NCBI RefSeq assembly: GCF_963678635.1
Contig: NC_087065.1
Location: 70,947,573 to 71,011,572, forward strand
Direction of reading: 5' to 3'
Length of the DNA stretch: 64,000 nt
Source of the DNA: Symsagittifera roscoffensis
Taxonomy: Eukaryota > Xenacoelomorpha > Acoela > Convolutidae
Below are positions 29,801 to 40,340 of this stretch, piece after piece (the first letter of the stretch is position 1; the number at the start of each line of letters is the position of its first letter). The position numbers and the translations under genes were made by a program. The notes under the pieces are model-generated. The model was not told the DNA's origin. It saw nothing but the letters and a program-made list of their open reading frames with translations, and ran no database searches.

Positions 29801-32800
29801 CTTTTCTGGAGTAGATACATACACTACCGGCCCTCGTTTTTTGGCAAGCTTCGAAGTTTCTGTTCATTCTGAACAAGTCATAACCATGGAAGTTTAAAGT
29901 GTCATCAGTAATTGTTTCATTGAGCCAGGTTTCTGTAATCAGGCACAAATCGGGGTTCAGTCGAGTAAGGTCTACAGTAAGATTGGCGAGTCCGTTTCGT
30001 TTTTTCAGTGATCTGGCATTGAGAAGTAGCAATGAAGAAGCCCTGCATAGTCATACAGGGACAGCTTCACCATCCAAAAATAGAGTCAGGTTCCGAACTT
30101 TGATTCTTTTCCGATCTGTTTTGGAGTCAATGAGCTCACGTCGTTTTTTTCTTTCCAATAATCTTTCTTCTTTTGAGAGGTCTGGTGATATCCATATGTC
30201 GGAAGAAGTGCCAAGTTTATCCATCTTAGCCTTTGAGACTAGTAGTTCAGCGTCACTGCGGGTAGTGAGTTCCACTATCATCATTCGATGACGTTGTTCA
30301 TCAAACTTTCCAGCGCTGATAACGCTGTTAACCTTGAGTTCAGGAAAACAAGCTTCGATGCAACATCTTTGAGTTTTTTCATATCATCAGCTTTTCTGTG
30401 ATGAACATTTTCTTCTGTACTCTCAATGCCTGTAACCCGGATGGATCGTTTTGTTATCTCTGTCTGCACTGATTGGGGTTGGTTGAGAGAGTGATTTTCT
30501 TTTGCCATGTTGTCCAATTGTGCTTTAACTTCGTTCAGTTGCGCAGATATTGTTTCAACTTGTTTTTCGATAATGGGGGAGCAGTCTGGTTTTTCAGTTT
30601 GAGTAATGAGGCAAGGTTCACAAAACCATAGTAGACCTTTCACTCTTCCAATATGGGTAATAGCTTGAGCTGGTACTCCGGAGCATAGTTGATAAAACCA
30701 AATCTTGCATGCAAAACATTGGATAGTATTGGTTTTGCATTCTTCAGCGCATGCGCCACATGGGTACTTTGCGGTGCTTTTTCTTTCTTTGTTAGTCATT
30801 TCGATAGACTCCAGTCTGATAGTAAATAACAGAATACGATAGAAGTCGATAGCAGATGGCTGGACGGAACACACAACACGGCGCGTTCAGAATTCCATTG
30901 GATCTGGAACACACTATTTAATGAGTTTATCACAACAATTAGGCTAAAGCAAATAAAGTTTGACGTCATCGAAAGTTTGATAAACTACCTCATCTAAAGC
31001 AAAAGTTTAACAACTTTTGCTTTATTAATGAACCTTTACACTTAAATGGTTCTTTCTCAGCTGACCTGGAGAAAATGAGGTAGTTTTTCGGCAATAAGGC
31101 ATTGGGTTCAATTCAGGGTTTTGCAATCTCAGGTTCAGACAGGACCTTGTTTTTTTTCAGTATGTTTGAAATTGAAAAATAAAACTCCGGTAAAAATTGA
31201 GTTGTCGGACTTTCGTTGTCTACTCAAGCTTAGTCGGCTTAGGTGTCACATCACAGATTATTTTTGTGCTGTAAACAAGTTTCATGGTAGTTGCAAGTGT
31301 TTTTGATTGTAGTTTTAGGGGAATTAAAACTTTCAATAGTTTTTTCAATCTTTTTTTTTCCCGCTCAACTGGTGTCTGCTCAAAAATGGTCGGCTTTATT
31401 TCCGCTCCGTAAGTTTTATTCCGTTGCTGATTCAAATGTGTTGCTTGGCATGTTTGGCTAGAATACTTGTCTGATTTAGAAAAAGGTATTATGAAAACGT
31501 ATAGTATCGGATTTTTTTTTTTTGAGACACTGGAAATATTTTTTCACTTCTTGCAAAAATTTTAGTTTTTCTCTAAAGTACGCTATCGATTTTCAACAAA
31601 GAGTTATCAAGGGAAAGTACAAAGCACGCTTATTCCCTACATGCATGCATAATCCGCCAGTCTCTCTGTAATTTACTTTGCTGTCAACGGTCTTCGAAAA
31701 AGTCTGTAGGGGAATATTTGACGCATATTTCTTGTATTGTTGTCTTCGTTTTCTGAATAAATACCCTCCCAAATATAAGATTTTGGGTTCAAATGATAGA
31801 ACAGGTTGGAAGCAGCTTCATTGCTTAAAAGACTACCTACGTCCAAATTGTTTTACACAAAAAGTCCAAATTATTTTTTGACTTCTCCCGAAAAGTATTC
31901 TTTCAAAGTTTGAGATTTTGGGTTCAATCCGAAAAAGGGCCGTGGGAAGCTCCCCTGCTAAGTTTTTTTTTACTTTTTCTCGAAAACTTTCCCGCAAGTC
32001 TTTAGGTTAAGTGTTCAACCCGGTTCTAGGAATTTTCTCTATTGAAGCAGTCACAACCTGCTTTTCGCAGTAAAATGTTATGGATTTCGCAAAGTCAAGT
32101 TTCTGAACTTATGACCGTTTTTCAGAAACTTGAACTTTCTTAAAAACTCCTCTCAAATCTGAGGTGAAGGGTTAATCGAAAGAACTGGTTGCGAGAGTTT
32201 TTCGAGCAGAAGCGGAGACTCCTCCTTATTTTTGTAAGAACATTGTTACGTCATTTAAAAATTTCCAATTTCTCAAAATTTTTCACGCCTCTAACTTATT
32301 TAATAGATAAATAACTGAGATTTTGGGCAAAGTTTTTGAAATTTCGAATCTACCCACTTCATTACGCATCAGTATAACAAATTTAAAAAATATCAAACAT
32401 GTTCATCCTGCTTTAGCTGGGCTCCTAGTTTTCTTTGATCGAGACATACGACAGTTTTGGTTCACCTGAATATTTTTCATTTTTTACTTAAGTTTTTCGT
32501 GATTGTGCTGTATCGCAAGTGGTGAGAAGCTCCGCTTCGCCCTTCTGTGAGTGTAATTGATATAGAAGTGTTGATTGTACTGATTGCGCTGTTAACCAAC
32601 TGAATTATATATCTGTTTTTTCTGATTTGCTGACTACAGTCCAAATTTGCAAATTTAAATTTGCAAGTTTTTATAATTCGGATAGGGGAATAATGAATAC
32701 TTTGAACACATATTACGGATTATAGAACTCTATAAAAATTTAGAAGCGTATTTTTGACAAGGGATTTGTTCTCTATTTGGGAAACCTGCGGGCGTTGTGG

Positions 32801-33672
32801 ATTTTTGTTTGGGCGTTGTTGTTTTATAAATTCGGGCGTTGTGGTTTTCTAAATTCGGGCGAAATCGATCTACTTTTTTTTAGCAGTTTGTAGCAATAGT
32901 TTTTACACAAGCAAAGCTTGTGTGATAGTATGAACTCTCTTTTTTTCCCAACCTTAGTCGCAAATTGTTGCGGTTCAAATATGGTTGCGAAAAAATAAGT
33001 TCATTTTGAAAGTTCATTTCGATCAATAACCAGCTATTAAGTACAGCCAATGCTAAGGATATTAACACAGACTATTATATTACAAAGAGCTCTTTAGCTT
33101 CAAGGTATCATGGATCTGTAGCGTTGAGGCAGGGAAGGAAACCCGCAACAAAATGAGAGGATTCGAACCTGGGCAGGGTCGGATGTTTTTATTTTTTTTC
33201 GTATACTAGTTAAAATGCGTCCGCTCTATAAATTGAGGCATGTTAGTTGGTAATTTTTTTTTCAAATAGACTGGTACTGCTAATGCGTCATAATTGGCTT
33301 GCGTCACTTAGCATTTATGTAGACTCATAATTGGCGTGCGTAACTGAAGAATTTTTGTAGACTCAAAGTTTTACTCATTAAGTTTTTCCCAGTAACGTTA
33401 TCGGTCATGTTTTTGCTGGTGTATGCGAAGTGCAATTTAGCCTCTGTGTAAAAGTTGTGCTGGTACAGTTTTTGCACGCGAATCATTTACGAATTTAGGA
33501 AAGCTGATGATCATAAATAGCCAATGTTTTAGAAAAAGATTCTAAAGATTGTGAAACAACAGCGAGTATCATGACGAAAGCAGTGGAGCATTTGGGCTGT
33601 GATGCTTATCTAGCAGAGCAAAAGAAGGCTTGTGTTTGTTCCTTTCAAAAAGATCAAAGTTCTGAACTTTAG
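26880..33672 (+). CDS. Secreted group XII phospholipase A2, two exons (26,880-27,294 and 33,533-33,672)
   Basis: Group XII PLA2s hydrolyse the sn-2 ester of phospholipids and are secreted. From ATG 26,880 there is a signal-peptide-like start (MSFIGNFSLALLAGSLFS), a CKFNCP segment, the calcium-loop motif DGCGAYGF (83-90) and the catalytic CCNDHDTCYSTC with His 107/Asp 108. Exon 1 ends at 27,294 before GTAAGT. Exon 2 begins at 33,533 after TTTTAG and encodes the typical Cys-containing C-terminus (CETTASIM, HLGCDAYL, KACVCSF) with stop TAG at 33,670-33,672. Both splice sites are phase 1, so the frame is kept and the protein is 184 residues, normal for the family. The in-frame codons before 26,880 have no ATG. 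It is a host enzyme gene and appears intact. Confidence 0.88.
27632..30032 (-). pseudogene. LINE ORF2: AP endonuclease and reverse transcriptase, broken
   Basis: The endonuclease part (30,032-29,238) has LLLNARSL, LITETWLNE, ILAGDLNKFN and a terminal LLSDHMAVF, the usual APE-type motifs. A degraded linker (29,015-28,599) includes KTACGPDEIPFWVW. The RT (28,666-27,632) has LSVDLSKAFD, SQGVPQGTVLGP and the active site as FADD. At least two frame changes and stops separate the pieces, so no complete ORF2 protein can be made. Confidence 0.85.
30051..30799 (-). pseudogene. LINE ORF1 with PHD-like finger, frameshifted
   Basis: From ATG 30,799 the protein starts MTNKERKS and has a PHD-like finger (YPCGACAEECK to FCEPCL). 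The expected His of the finger is Tyr (WFYQLC). A coiled coil follows. The reading frame then breaks near 30,350 and continues in another frame to 30,051 with a basic segment (RLLERKKRREL). PHD-containing ORF1 proteins are known in CR1-group LINEs. Confidence 0.75.
30995..31024. repeat. Perfect 13-bp inverted repeat
   Basis: TAAAGCAAAAGTT, a 4-nt loop (TAAC), then its exact reverse complement. It lies just beyond the 5' end of the LINE. It could form a hairpin in RNA or be the remnant of another small element. Confidence 0.85.
31025..32898. other. Intron sequence with a SINE relic and a hairpin-ended repeat
   Basis: Non-coding, within the PLA2 intron. Positions ~31,095-31,260 match the body of the SINE family seen at 36,812 and 37,806 (TTTTTTTTCAGTATG, then a shared GTTGTCGGACTTTCG-type stretch). 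Positions 32,508-32,553 carry a GAAGCTCCGCTTC hairpin like those at 35,146, 39,049 and 41,003. No exon could be supported. Confidence 0.55.
32899..33453. repeat. Dispersed repeat, copy 1
   Basis: Contains an ACACAAGC/GCTTGTGT palindrome at the left, a tRNA-like box in reverse (GGATTCGAACC near 33,162), and the right end TATGCGAAGTGCAATTTAGCCTCTGTGTA split over its last ~30 bases. The left (32,899-33,075) and right (33,229-33,453) parts both recur, in the same order, at 34,400-35,180. It is non-coding. Confidence 0.75.
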
Positions 33673-33747
33673 TTTGTATTATTAATTTCTGATGAAATTT
33701 GTAAATAGTCAGTTTCAATTATTAGACTCATCCGTTAGCGTTATGGT

Positions 33748-33753
33748 AATAAA
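33748..33753 (+). terminator. Poly(A) signal of the PLA2 gene
   Basis: AATAAA 76 bp after the PLA2 stop codon and in the same orientation. The next gene's acceptor follows about 120 bp later. Confidence 0.65.
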
Positions 33754-33863
33754 TTGAAGCTGAAAATTTCTGGCGCTATGGAAATGTCTCGCACATGGTA
33801 TGCTCAAAGTTTCCAGACTGAACGGAGCACGAAAAGCTACACAAGTTTTATGAAAGCCTGGCT

Positions 33864-33873
33864 TTTGTTTCAG
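33864..33873 (+). promoter_or_regulatory. Probable trans-splice acceptor
   Basis: TTTTGTTTCAG directly upstream of ATTTGTTTGC and 20 nt before the ATG at 33,894. It lies ~120 bp downstream of the PLA2 poly(A) signal. This spacing and motif are typical of downstream genes in nematode operons. It could also be an ordinary splice acceptor for an unseen upstream exon. Confidence 0.55.
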
Positions 33874-33893
33874 ATTTGTTTGCTGTTGTGTTA

Positions 33894-34094
33894 ATGGTAC
33901 GTTACAAGTTCACGCCCCCGCCAAATCTAAACAGCTTGCAACAATTCCGAATTCGGCCGAGCAAACTTCGAAGCGGATATTGGATTAAGCAACCTTTCTA
34001 CACTATTCTGGGTTTAGGTGCTGCTGCTACGGTTTATCAGTGCTTTATGTACGCCACAGATCAATTGGATTCTAAAGAAATCAGTGAAAAGTGA
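33894..34094 (+). CDS. Small single-pass membrane protein, 66 aa (first of a pair)
   Basis: ATG 33,894 to TGA 34,092-34,094. The protein is basic at the N-terminus (VRYKFTPPPN, then RIRPSKLRSGYW), has one hydrophobic segment around TILGLGAAATVYQCF, and a short acidic tail. This layout suits small mitochondrial inner-membrane proteins, but I do not recognise the family. The gene has a strong acceptor just upstream and ends 6 bp before the next ORF. Confidence 0.6.
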   Translation: MVRYKFTPPPNLNSLQQFRIRPSKLRSGYWIKQPFYTILGLGAAATVYQCFMYATDQLDSKEISEK

Positions 34095-34100
34095 ACCAAT

Positions 34101-34331
34101 ATGAGCATTTTCAAACGCATCTACCAAGGTATAAACAGATATACGCCTACTAAAATTTTTGCCTGCTGGTTTTTTATCATCCCGACAGGACTGTATGGTT
34201 TTTACTACGTGAAGCAAATGAAAGACAAGCGAAGAGGTGATGAGTACTTAGAACTTTTGAAAACTGAAATGGATGATAGAAAACAGTACGAAGCTTTGAG
34301 AAATCGTAAGATTTTGAATAAGGATTCCTAA
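34101..34331 (+). CDS. Small single-pass membrane protein, 76 aa (second of a pair)
   Basis: ATG 34,101, six bases after the stop of the preceding ORF; the gap is too short for a trans-splice site. It has one membrane segment (KIFACWFFIIPTGLYGFYYV) followed by a charged helix (KDKRRGDEYLELLKTE and on). The layout resembles small respiratory-chain subunits or assembly factors. The family is not recognised. The two ORFs probably share one dicistronic mRNA ending at the AATAAA at 34,338. Confidence 0.6.
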   Translation: MSIFKRIYQGINRYTPTKIFACWFFIIPTGLYGFYYVKQMKDKRRGDEYLELLKTEMDDRKQYEALRNRKILNKDS

Positions 34332-34337
34332 TTTGTA

Positions 34338-34343
34338 AATAAA
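34338..34343 (+). terminator. Poly(A) signal for the dicistronic pair
   Basis: AATAAA six bases after the second ORF's stop, followed by a T-rich stretch. It is the only such signal near either ORF in this orientation. Confidence 0.65.
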
Positions 34344-34399
34344 AGTTCTGTACTTTTTTTTAAATCCAACTGATAGTGAGATAAATTAGTTTCTGCAGG

Positions 34400-35180
34400 A
34401 TTTTTACACAAGCAATGCTTGTGTTATAGTATGAAGTATCTTTTTTTTCCAACCTAAGTCGCAAATATTGTTGCGGTAAAATGTGCTCATTCGGTCAGTG
34501 TTCGTTTTGGCCAATAACCAGCTATTAAGTACAGCCATTGCTAAGGATAATAACATAGACTATTATTGTTCTGTTATTGAAAGTAGCGGAATATTTGTGC
34601 TCGGGGTGGGTTTTTTTTCTTCAGACAAATTTCGACTTTTTAACTAGCCATTTTTGACGGGATTTTTTTTTGTATCTTTCGAAAAGTATTGTTGTCCTGA
34701 GCTTAAATTTGGAAAGATATTTCATCTGGGGGCATTTTTCGTAAAGTTATGGCGGTTTAAAAATTGCCAATTTGGGACAACTATCGCGCGATATAATTCG
34801 CGCATTTAACGCATAAGCGGAGAATTAATCCGTAATAGAAATCATTCCAAATTGGTTGAAGGAAGCTTATTTGCCATAATTGATTTATTACTTGGAGTGA
34901 AATTTACTTTGTTCTTAATTTGGCGGTGGGGGGATGATTTTCATAAAAAATCTCAAATTCAAAAAAAATGTTTTCATGTTTTTACTGCTCCATAGACTGC
35001 TGTATAAATTGAGGCATGTTAGTTGGCAAATTTTTTTTTCAAATTGACTGGTACTGCCAATGCGTCATAATATTCGTGCTTCACTTAAGAAATTTCTAAA
35101 GTCATTCAGTTTTTCCCAGTAGCTTTATCGGTCATATTTTTGCTTGTGTATGCGAAGTGCAACTTCGCCTCTGTGTATAA
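34400..35180. repeat. Dispersed repeat, copy 2
   Basis: Same left part (ACACAAGCAATGCTTGTGT palindrome, then AACCAGCTATTAAGTACAGCC) and same right end (CGAAGTGCAACTTCG hairpin, then CCTCTGTGTA) as 32,899-33,453, with extra sequence between. A TAA microsatellite follows at 35,181. The two copies bracket PLA2 exon 2 and the dicistronic pair. Confidence 0.75.
34724..34965 (-). repeat. Dispersed repeat family member (related to 41,335 and 41,735)
   Basis: Its reverse complement resembles 41,335-41,480 and 41,735-41,925, sharing CTCCGCTTATGCGTTAAA-type and AATTGGCAAT(A/C)TTTAA-type blocks. It lies inside the second dispersed-repeat copy, which suggests nesting. No coding content. Confidence 0.6.
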
Positions 35181-36603
35181 TAATAATAATAATAAATTCG
35201 TTTTCAAGCTATGCGCGCTACAAAAATATATATAAAACTTTATAGTTTTACATTTGAAGAGCACCAGCTTGAGCGCACACTGACGGATATCCAGCCTATT
35301 TAAAGTGTCGCGAACGAACTTTCCAATTCTTGAGAAGCTTGTTTGTCACAATTTATTTGAATTGCGAAAAAGTTTCTCCTTCTGTTACTTAAAATTTTGA
35401 CCTTCTGACCATTTTAAAGAAGAAGAAGGTATAGAAATGCTATGCTCAAAACAAAAAAAATCAAAAAAGCAAAAAAGTCTCAGATATGAAGACATATCAG
35501 GAAACTTGATTCATCAAAATATGCCTATTGTAAATATTCCACCAATATAGCGACCGATCAAACAAGAAAATGTCTACCAAAAATATATGTTAAAAGTTTC
35601 GAATCAACTATATAGTTGTCTCTTAAGTTTTGCAAAATCTACTCAAATCTGATTCATTTAGTCAATAAATTTCGGTAAAATTTCCGTGTCAAATTTAGCC
35701 AGAACATTGAATAGTTGATGCGTACGTATTAAAGCCAGTATTGACTTTTATTATATAGTCCTATGTAGTCCTTGGAGTTTAAAATTTTTCTGAGCGTGGA
35801 GATTATCAGGTCAAACGGTCAAATAAATCTCACCTACTCGAAACTCAATCATGCATTATCTTCATTTTAATGCGACTGAATAGTTCAAACAAAACAAATA
35901 TCTAAATAAAATGGTAGAGGTGTTAATTTTGAGAGCTAAAATATTGAGCTCAGTCAAAATCTTTGTAAGCGAACATTTGGGGCGCAGTGAAATTCAAGTT
36001 CATGAATCACTGCAGTACCCTAAAATATGAAATTGTTCATTTTTCTGTGAGGTTCAAATACAAACATCGGGTCGTTTTCCTTAGCCCTCCACAGCGTAAT
36101 AAATAAAAAATAGAGCCCCTCCAAACTGTGATTTAACTATTATGGTGGGGGCTATATTTTGCGGGGCGAGCTTTAATGGTAAAGACAAAGAGCCCTTAAT
36201 TTTTAACCATCTAATCGCAACAAACTGGAAAACATCCAAAGTCTTTGAATTGTTATATGGGTTCTTTGCCACACATCAAGTTTTTTGTTTTTGTAGTTGT
36301 TTGAGTTCTTTCTATGGCTAAATGCGTTATTTTACGATATTAAGTATGAAAAGCAAATCTGTTCACCATAGTTAGCTTGTTAACCATGCAAAGTTTCATT
36401 ACATATGGCATCGTAAAATTGGTTTTTAAACTTAAAATTCAAATTTGGGTAAAGCCCTAAAAAATTAGCCTTTTTCGGGTTTTTCCACTTTTCCTCCAAA
36501 TTTCGGATTTTAGTTACACTTGAGAGAGCATGTGTCATGTAATCGGGAACTGGATTTTTTTTTCGGAAAAGTTGAACTTACATTTTGTCAGCTTAACTTC
36601 CAA
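35181..36603. other. Non-coding stretch
   Basis: AT-rich DNA with no supported gene. It holds a short TAA microsatellite at 35,181-35,197. Near 36,520-36,565 is a piece of the dispersed block AGAGCATGTGTCATGTAATCG, versions of which recur near 27,420 and 36,690. Confidence 0.5.
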
Positions 36604-36811
36604 AGCGTTTTTATTTGAACAAAACCATTTTTACTATCATTGACAGTTGTCTTGTCATTTCTTTAATTCACCCTTTAACTTGATTTTTAAACTTGCCAGA
36701 GCATTTGTCTTGTAATCGTTAGTTAGATTTTTTTTACGTAAACAACTTTTCCTGCATATCTGGAAACAATTGTAATTTGCTTTATTACTGAACTTTAGCA
36801 AATTTGATACT

Positions 36812-36883
36812 CCTTCCCAATTGGCCTAGAGGTAAAGGGGTTGCATTTGTTCCCTGGGATTCGAGTCCTGGTCGGCCTTTTTT
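36812..36883 (+). repeat. tRNA-derived SINE head
   Basis: Pol III box A (TTGGCCTAGAGG, 36,821-36,832) and box B (GATTCGAGTCC, 36,858-36,868), followed by a T6 terminator at 36,878-36,883. The acceptor and T stems do not pair properly, so it is a tRNA-derived element and not a functional tRNA. The body continues with TTCAGTATGTATGAAATTGC. Confidence 0.65.
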
Positions 36884-37805
36884 GTTCAGTATGTATGAAA
36901 TTGCAAGATTTTCTGGGAAAATTTGAATTATCGGATTTTCGTTTGTTTGCTTGTCTTTTGTTAGCTTAGTTGTAAAATTGAGAAATTTTTGTGCTATCAG
37001 CAATTTTCATCGTAGATGCAAGTTTTTTGATATAATCCTGTAATTTGTGAATTAATAGCCCCGCCGTTGTAATTTTCGCTTGTTTTCCTCTTTGATTTCG
37101 CTTTTAACGTTTTGGTCGGACTAAATGGTTTCGGCTTGTTTTTATTGGAATAGATACCTAATTTTGAAGCTTGAAAGACAAATCGCTTGAAATTTTGTAA
37201 ATTGAAAGGAAAATAATGATTAACTTTGACTTTTAAAACTTAAATGCTGGATTTTTTTCCTGACAATTTTCTATCGCTTTTCTTTGTTTTCGGCTCTGTG
37301 GGAATCTTTTCACCTATTGCCACCTTACTGGCTGCTCAATAAATATTTTTGCTCAAAGCATCAACTTTTTTATTTGAACCAAACAATTTTTACTATTAAT
37401 GGCAGTTGTCTTGTCATTTCAATTTACCAACATGAGTTTTGAATAAGTTTGTAAGTAATTGAGTAAGTTCAAACTTTCGGCAACTGTCTTTTATTCGGGA
37501 ACTAGACTTTTTCCGGTAAATAAAATTATTTAACAATTCTGTAAGAATGCTTTATTAAGAAACCCGGCTGGACCTTGTTTTGGTTCAGTTCCGGGAAGCG
37601 TTTTTATTTGAACAAAACCATTTTTACTATCATTGACAGTTGTCTTGTCATTTCTTTAATTTACCCTTTAACTTGATTTTTAAACTTGCCAGAGCATTTG
37701 TCTTGTAATCGTTAGTTAGATTTTTTTTTACGTAAACAACTTTTTCTGCATATCTGGAAACAATTGTAATTTGCTTTATTACTGAACCTTAGCAAATTTG
37801 ATACT

Positions 37806-37877
37806 CCATCCCAATTGGCCTAGAGGTAAAGGGGTTGCATTTGTTCCCTGGGATTCGAGTCCTGGTCGGCCTTTTTT
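37806..37877 (+). repeat. tRNA-derived SINE head, duplicated copy
   Basis: The same box A, box B and T-run as the copy 994 bp to the left. It arose by the tandem duplication and not by a separate insertion. A third body-only fragment lies at ~38,555-38,690. Confidence 0.65.
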
Positions 37878-39833
37878 GTTCAGTATGTATGAAATTGCAA
37901 GATTTCCTGGGAAAATTTGAATTATCGGACTTTCGTTTGTTTGCTTGTCTTTTGTTAGCTTAGTTGTAAAATTGAGAAATTTTTGTGCTATCAGCAATTT
38001 TCATCGTAGATGCAAGTTTTTTGATATACTCCTGTAATTTGTGAATTAATAGCCCCGCCGTTGTAATTTTCGCTTGTTTTCATCTTTGATTTCGCTTTTA
38101 ACGTTTTGGTCGGACTAAATGGTTTCGGCTTGTTTTTATTGGAATAGATACCTGATTTTGAAGCTTGAAAGACAAATCGCTTGAAATTATGTAAATTGAA
38201 AGGAAAATAATGATTAACTTTGACTTTTAAAACTTAAATGCTGGATTTTTTTCCTGACATTTTTCTATCGGTTTTCTTTGTTTTCGGCTCTGTGGGAATC
38301 TTTTCACCTATTGCCACCTTACTGGCTGCTCCGTAATTATTTTTGCTCAAAGCATCAACTTTCTTATTTGAACCAAACAATTTTTACTATTAATGGCAGT
38401 TGTCTTGTCATTTCAATTTACCAACTTGAGTTTTGAATAAGTTTGTAAGTAATTGAGTAAGTTCAAACTTTCGGCAACTGTCTTTTATTCGGGAACTAGA
38501 CTTTTTCCGGTAAACAAAATTATTTAACAATTCTGTAGGAATGCTTTATTAAGAAACCCGGCTGGACATTGTTTTGGTTCAGTTCCGGGAAAAACTGAAT
38601 TATTGGACTTTTGTTTGTCTGCTTATCATTCGTCGGCTTAGATGCAAAATCAAAAAAGTTTTAATAGCCCCGAAATTATGAAATTTTCTTGGCTTTCCTT
38701 TTTGTTTTCGCTTGAAGGCTTTTTCGGCCTCAGTTTTTTCCGGCTTCTGTTACATCGTCTGGCTTCACAAGCAATCAATAAATGCTTTTTCCTGTAAAAA
38801 GTTTGAGATAGTTTGCGCTGCAAGATTTCAAAGTTTTAAAACAATTTGCTCGAAATTATTTTAACATTTTTATGGCATCTTTTTTTTTGGCTACATGGGA
38901 TTCTACCCTCTTGTCGGCTCACTAGACGCTCCTTAAACATTAAAAGTTTATTCAATACTGGTGATAATTTACTACTTTCAATCTTTTTTTTCGATTTTGT
39001 TAATTCCGTCTTTTTTCTATTCGCTATCGAGCAATGCTGCGCTTGCAGTGTATTGCAGGTGGGGCGAAGCCCGGCTTTACCTGTGTGTTCATTTTTTTTT
39101 TTCAATTTTAAAGGTTTGGCGTTATGGACAATTCTTATGTTTTTTTTGTTTTCGGCTCAGCATGCGTGTACCTAAGTATCGTCGGCTTTGTGCCTGCCCT
39201 TGATTATGAAGTCAAACTGTTGTTTTTGGGAAATGTAGGCGGATTCTGCTCCGTTTGTTCTTCTTTTGTACTTTCATTTCCTTTGATCGTTCCCACACAA
39301 ATCTAACATATTTAAAGACTTGTTTCTGGAATCCAGGAACACAAAGACGCAAAGTTGTTCGCCTATCCAAAGCACACTGTGTCCTCGTAATGTTAAAGTT
39401 AGTTAAAGCTAATTTTTTTACGGTGATTGTAGTTTTTAACTACTTTTTTTGACGTTGAGTGTTTCATTTTTTGCTTTTTTTGAAGTTAAATTTTTAATGT
39501 TTGGGCCCATGTGAACGATCTGCCCTCCAAATATACTTATATGAATCATCTTCTTCCCTTTTGATTAAAGGGGTAGATAGTTCACCTGGTCCCATACTTG
39601 TTTTACGTGTTTTTTTATGGCTTAATGGGTGACGTTATGATCTAAAGTATCAAGTACAAATCTGTTCGCAAAAGTTATTTTTTGAGTTTGAATTTTCAAA
39701 ATTAAAATATGGGGGAGGTAGGATGACTGAAAAAGAGCCGAGCTTTTGAATAAACTCTTTCTTGTTATATCATAATTTTCAGTGAGTTCAAAAGATATTT
39801 TTAGCTATACCAGAAGTACTGCAACCATCTTAC

Positions 39834-39936
39834 TAACATAGATTTATAATGTAACATAGATTTATAATGTAACATAGATTTATAATGTAACATAGATTTA
39901 TAATGTAACATAGATTTATAATGTAACTTAGATTTA
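39834..39936. repeat. 18-bp minisatellite
   Basis: Between five and six head-to-tail copies of GTAACATAGATTTATAAT; only the last copies vary (GTAACTTAGATTTACTAG). There are no spacers, so it is not a CRISPR. Confidence 0.92.
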
Positions 39937-40340
39937 CTAGCCAGTTAGTTAATAAAATCTAATTCCCAATTCTGATTGTCGAAAAACAAGCAAACTGGAA
40001 CAAAATCCGGCCGCGAAAAAAAGTTAGAAGAGAAATAACAAATAATATCGAAATAGCCGAAAATTAGTGACAGTGATACCAAACAGTAGTAGTTACCAGG
40101 CTCATCCGAACTGTAATAGCCTAGACCGAACACTGACAGCCGCATAAGAAATAAGATTTTTAAAAATTTATGTTAGCATTCAAAAAATACGTACATAGTT
40201 TTGTTTTACTTGCGATAAGCAATGCATTGAAATGGGGCATTAGAAACTTTTCCCGTAAACAAAACAATCCACAGGACTCATCTGGAATAGTGATTCCATG
40301 GCTTAAAATGATTCAAATTTCTTAGTGTCTGGAGCTCACG

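Larger units (their letters stand above)
27455..30960 (-). mobile_element. Dead CR1-type LINE in the PLA2 intron, antisense
   Basis: A non-LTR retrotransposon with a PHD-like zinc-finger ORF1 followed by an ORF2 with AP-type endonuclease and reverse transcriptase, on the strand opposite to the PLA2 gene. The 3' end is marked by a TTC-rich microsatellite tail (27,460-27,495, seen as GAA repeats on the plus strand). Both ORFs are broken by frameshifts and stops. The exact ends are approximate and no target duplication was found. Confidence 0.85.
36604..38590. repeat. Tandem duplication of a 993-bp segment
   Basis: 36,604-37,596 is repeated as 37,597-38,590, with few substitutions and one extra T in a T run. 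Each copy starts AGCGTTTTTATTTGAAC and ends GGTTCAGTTCCGGGA. Each contains a tRNA-derived SINE head and body. The high similarity suggests a recent event. No gene lies inside. Confidence 0.9.

Noticed and set aside
36812-37877. Two functional tRNA genes
   Set aside because: Boxes A and B and the T run are present, but the stems do not pair and the body continues as a repeat family.
39834-39936. CRISPR-like array
   Set aside because: Copies are head to tail with no unique spacers, in a eukaryotic genome; it is a minisatellite.
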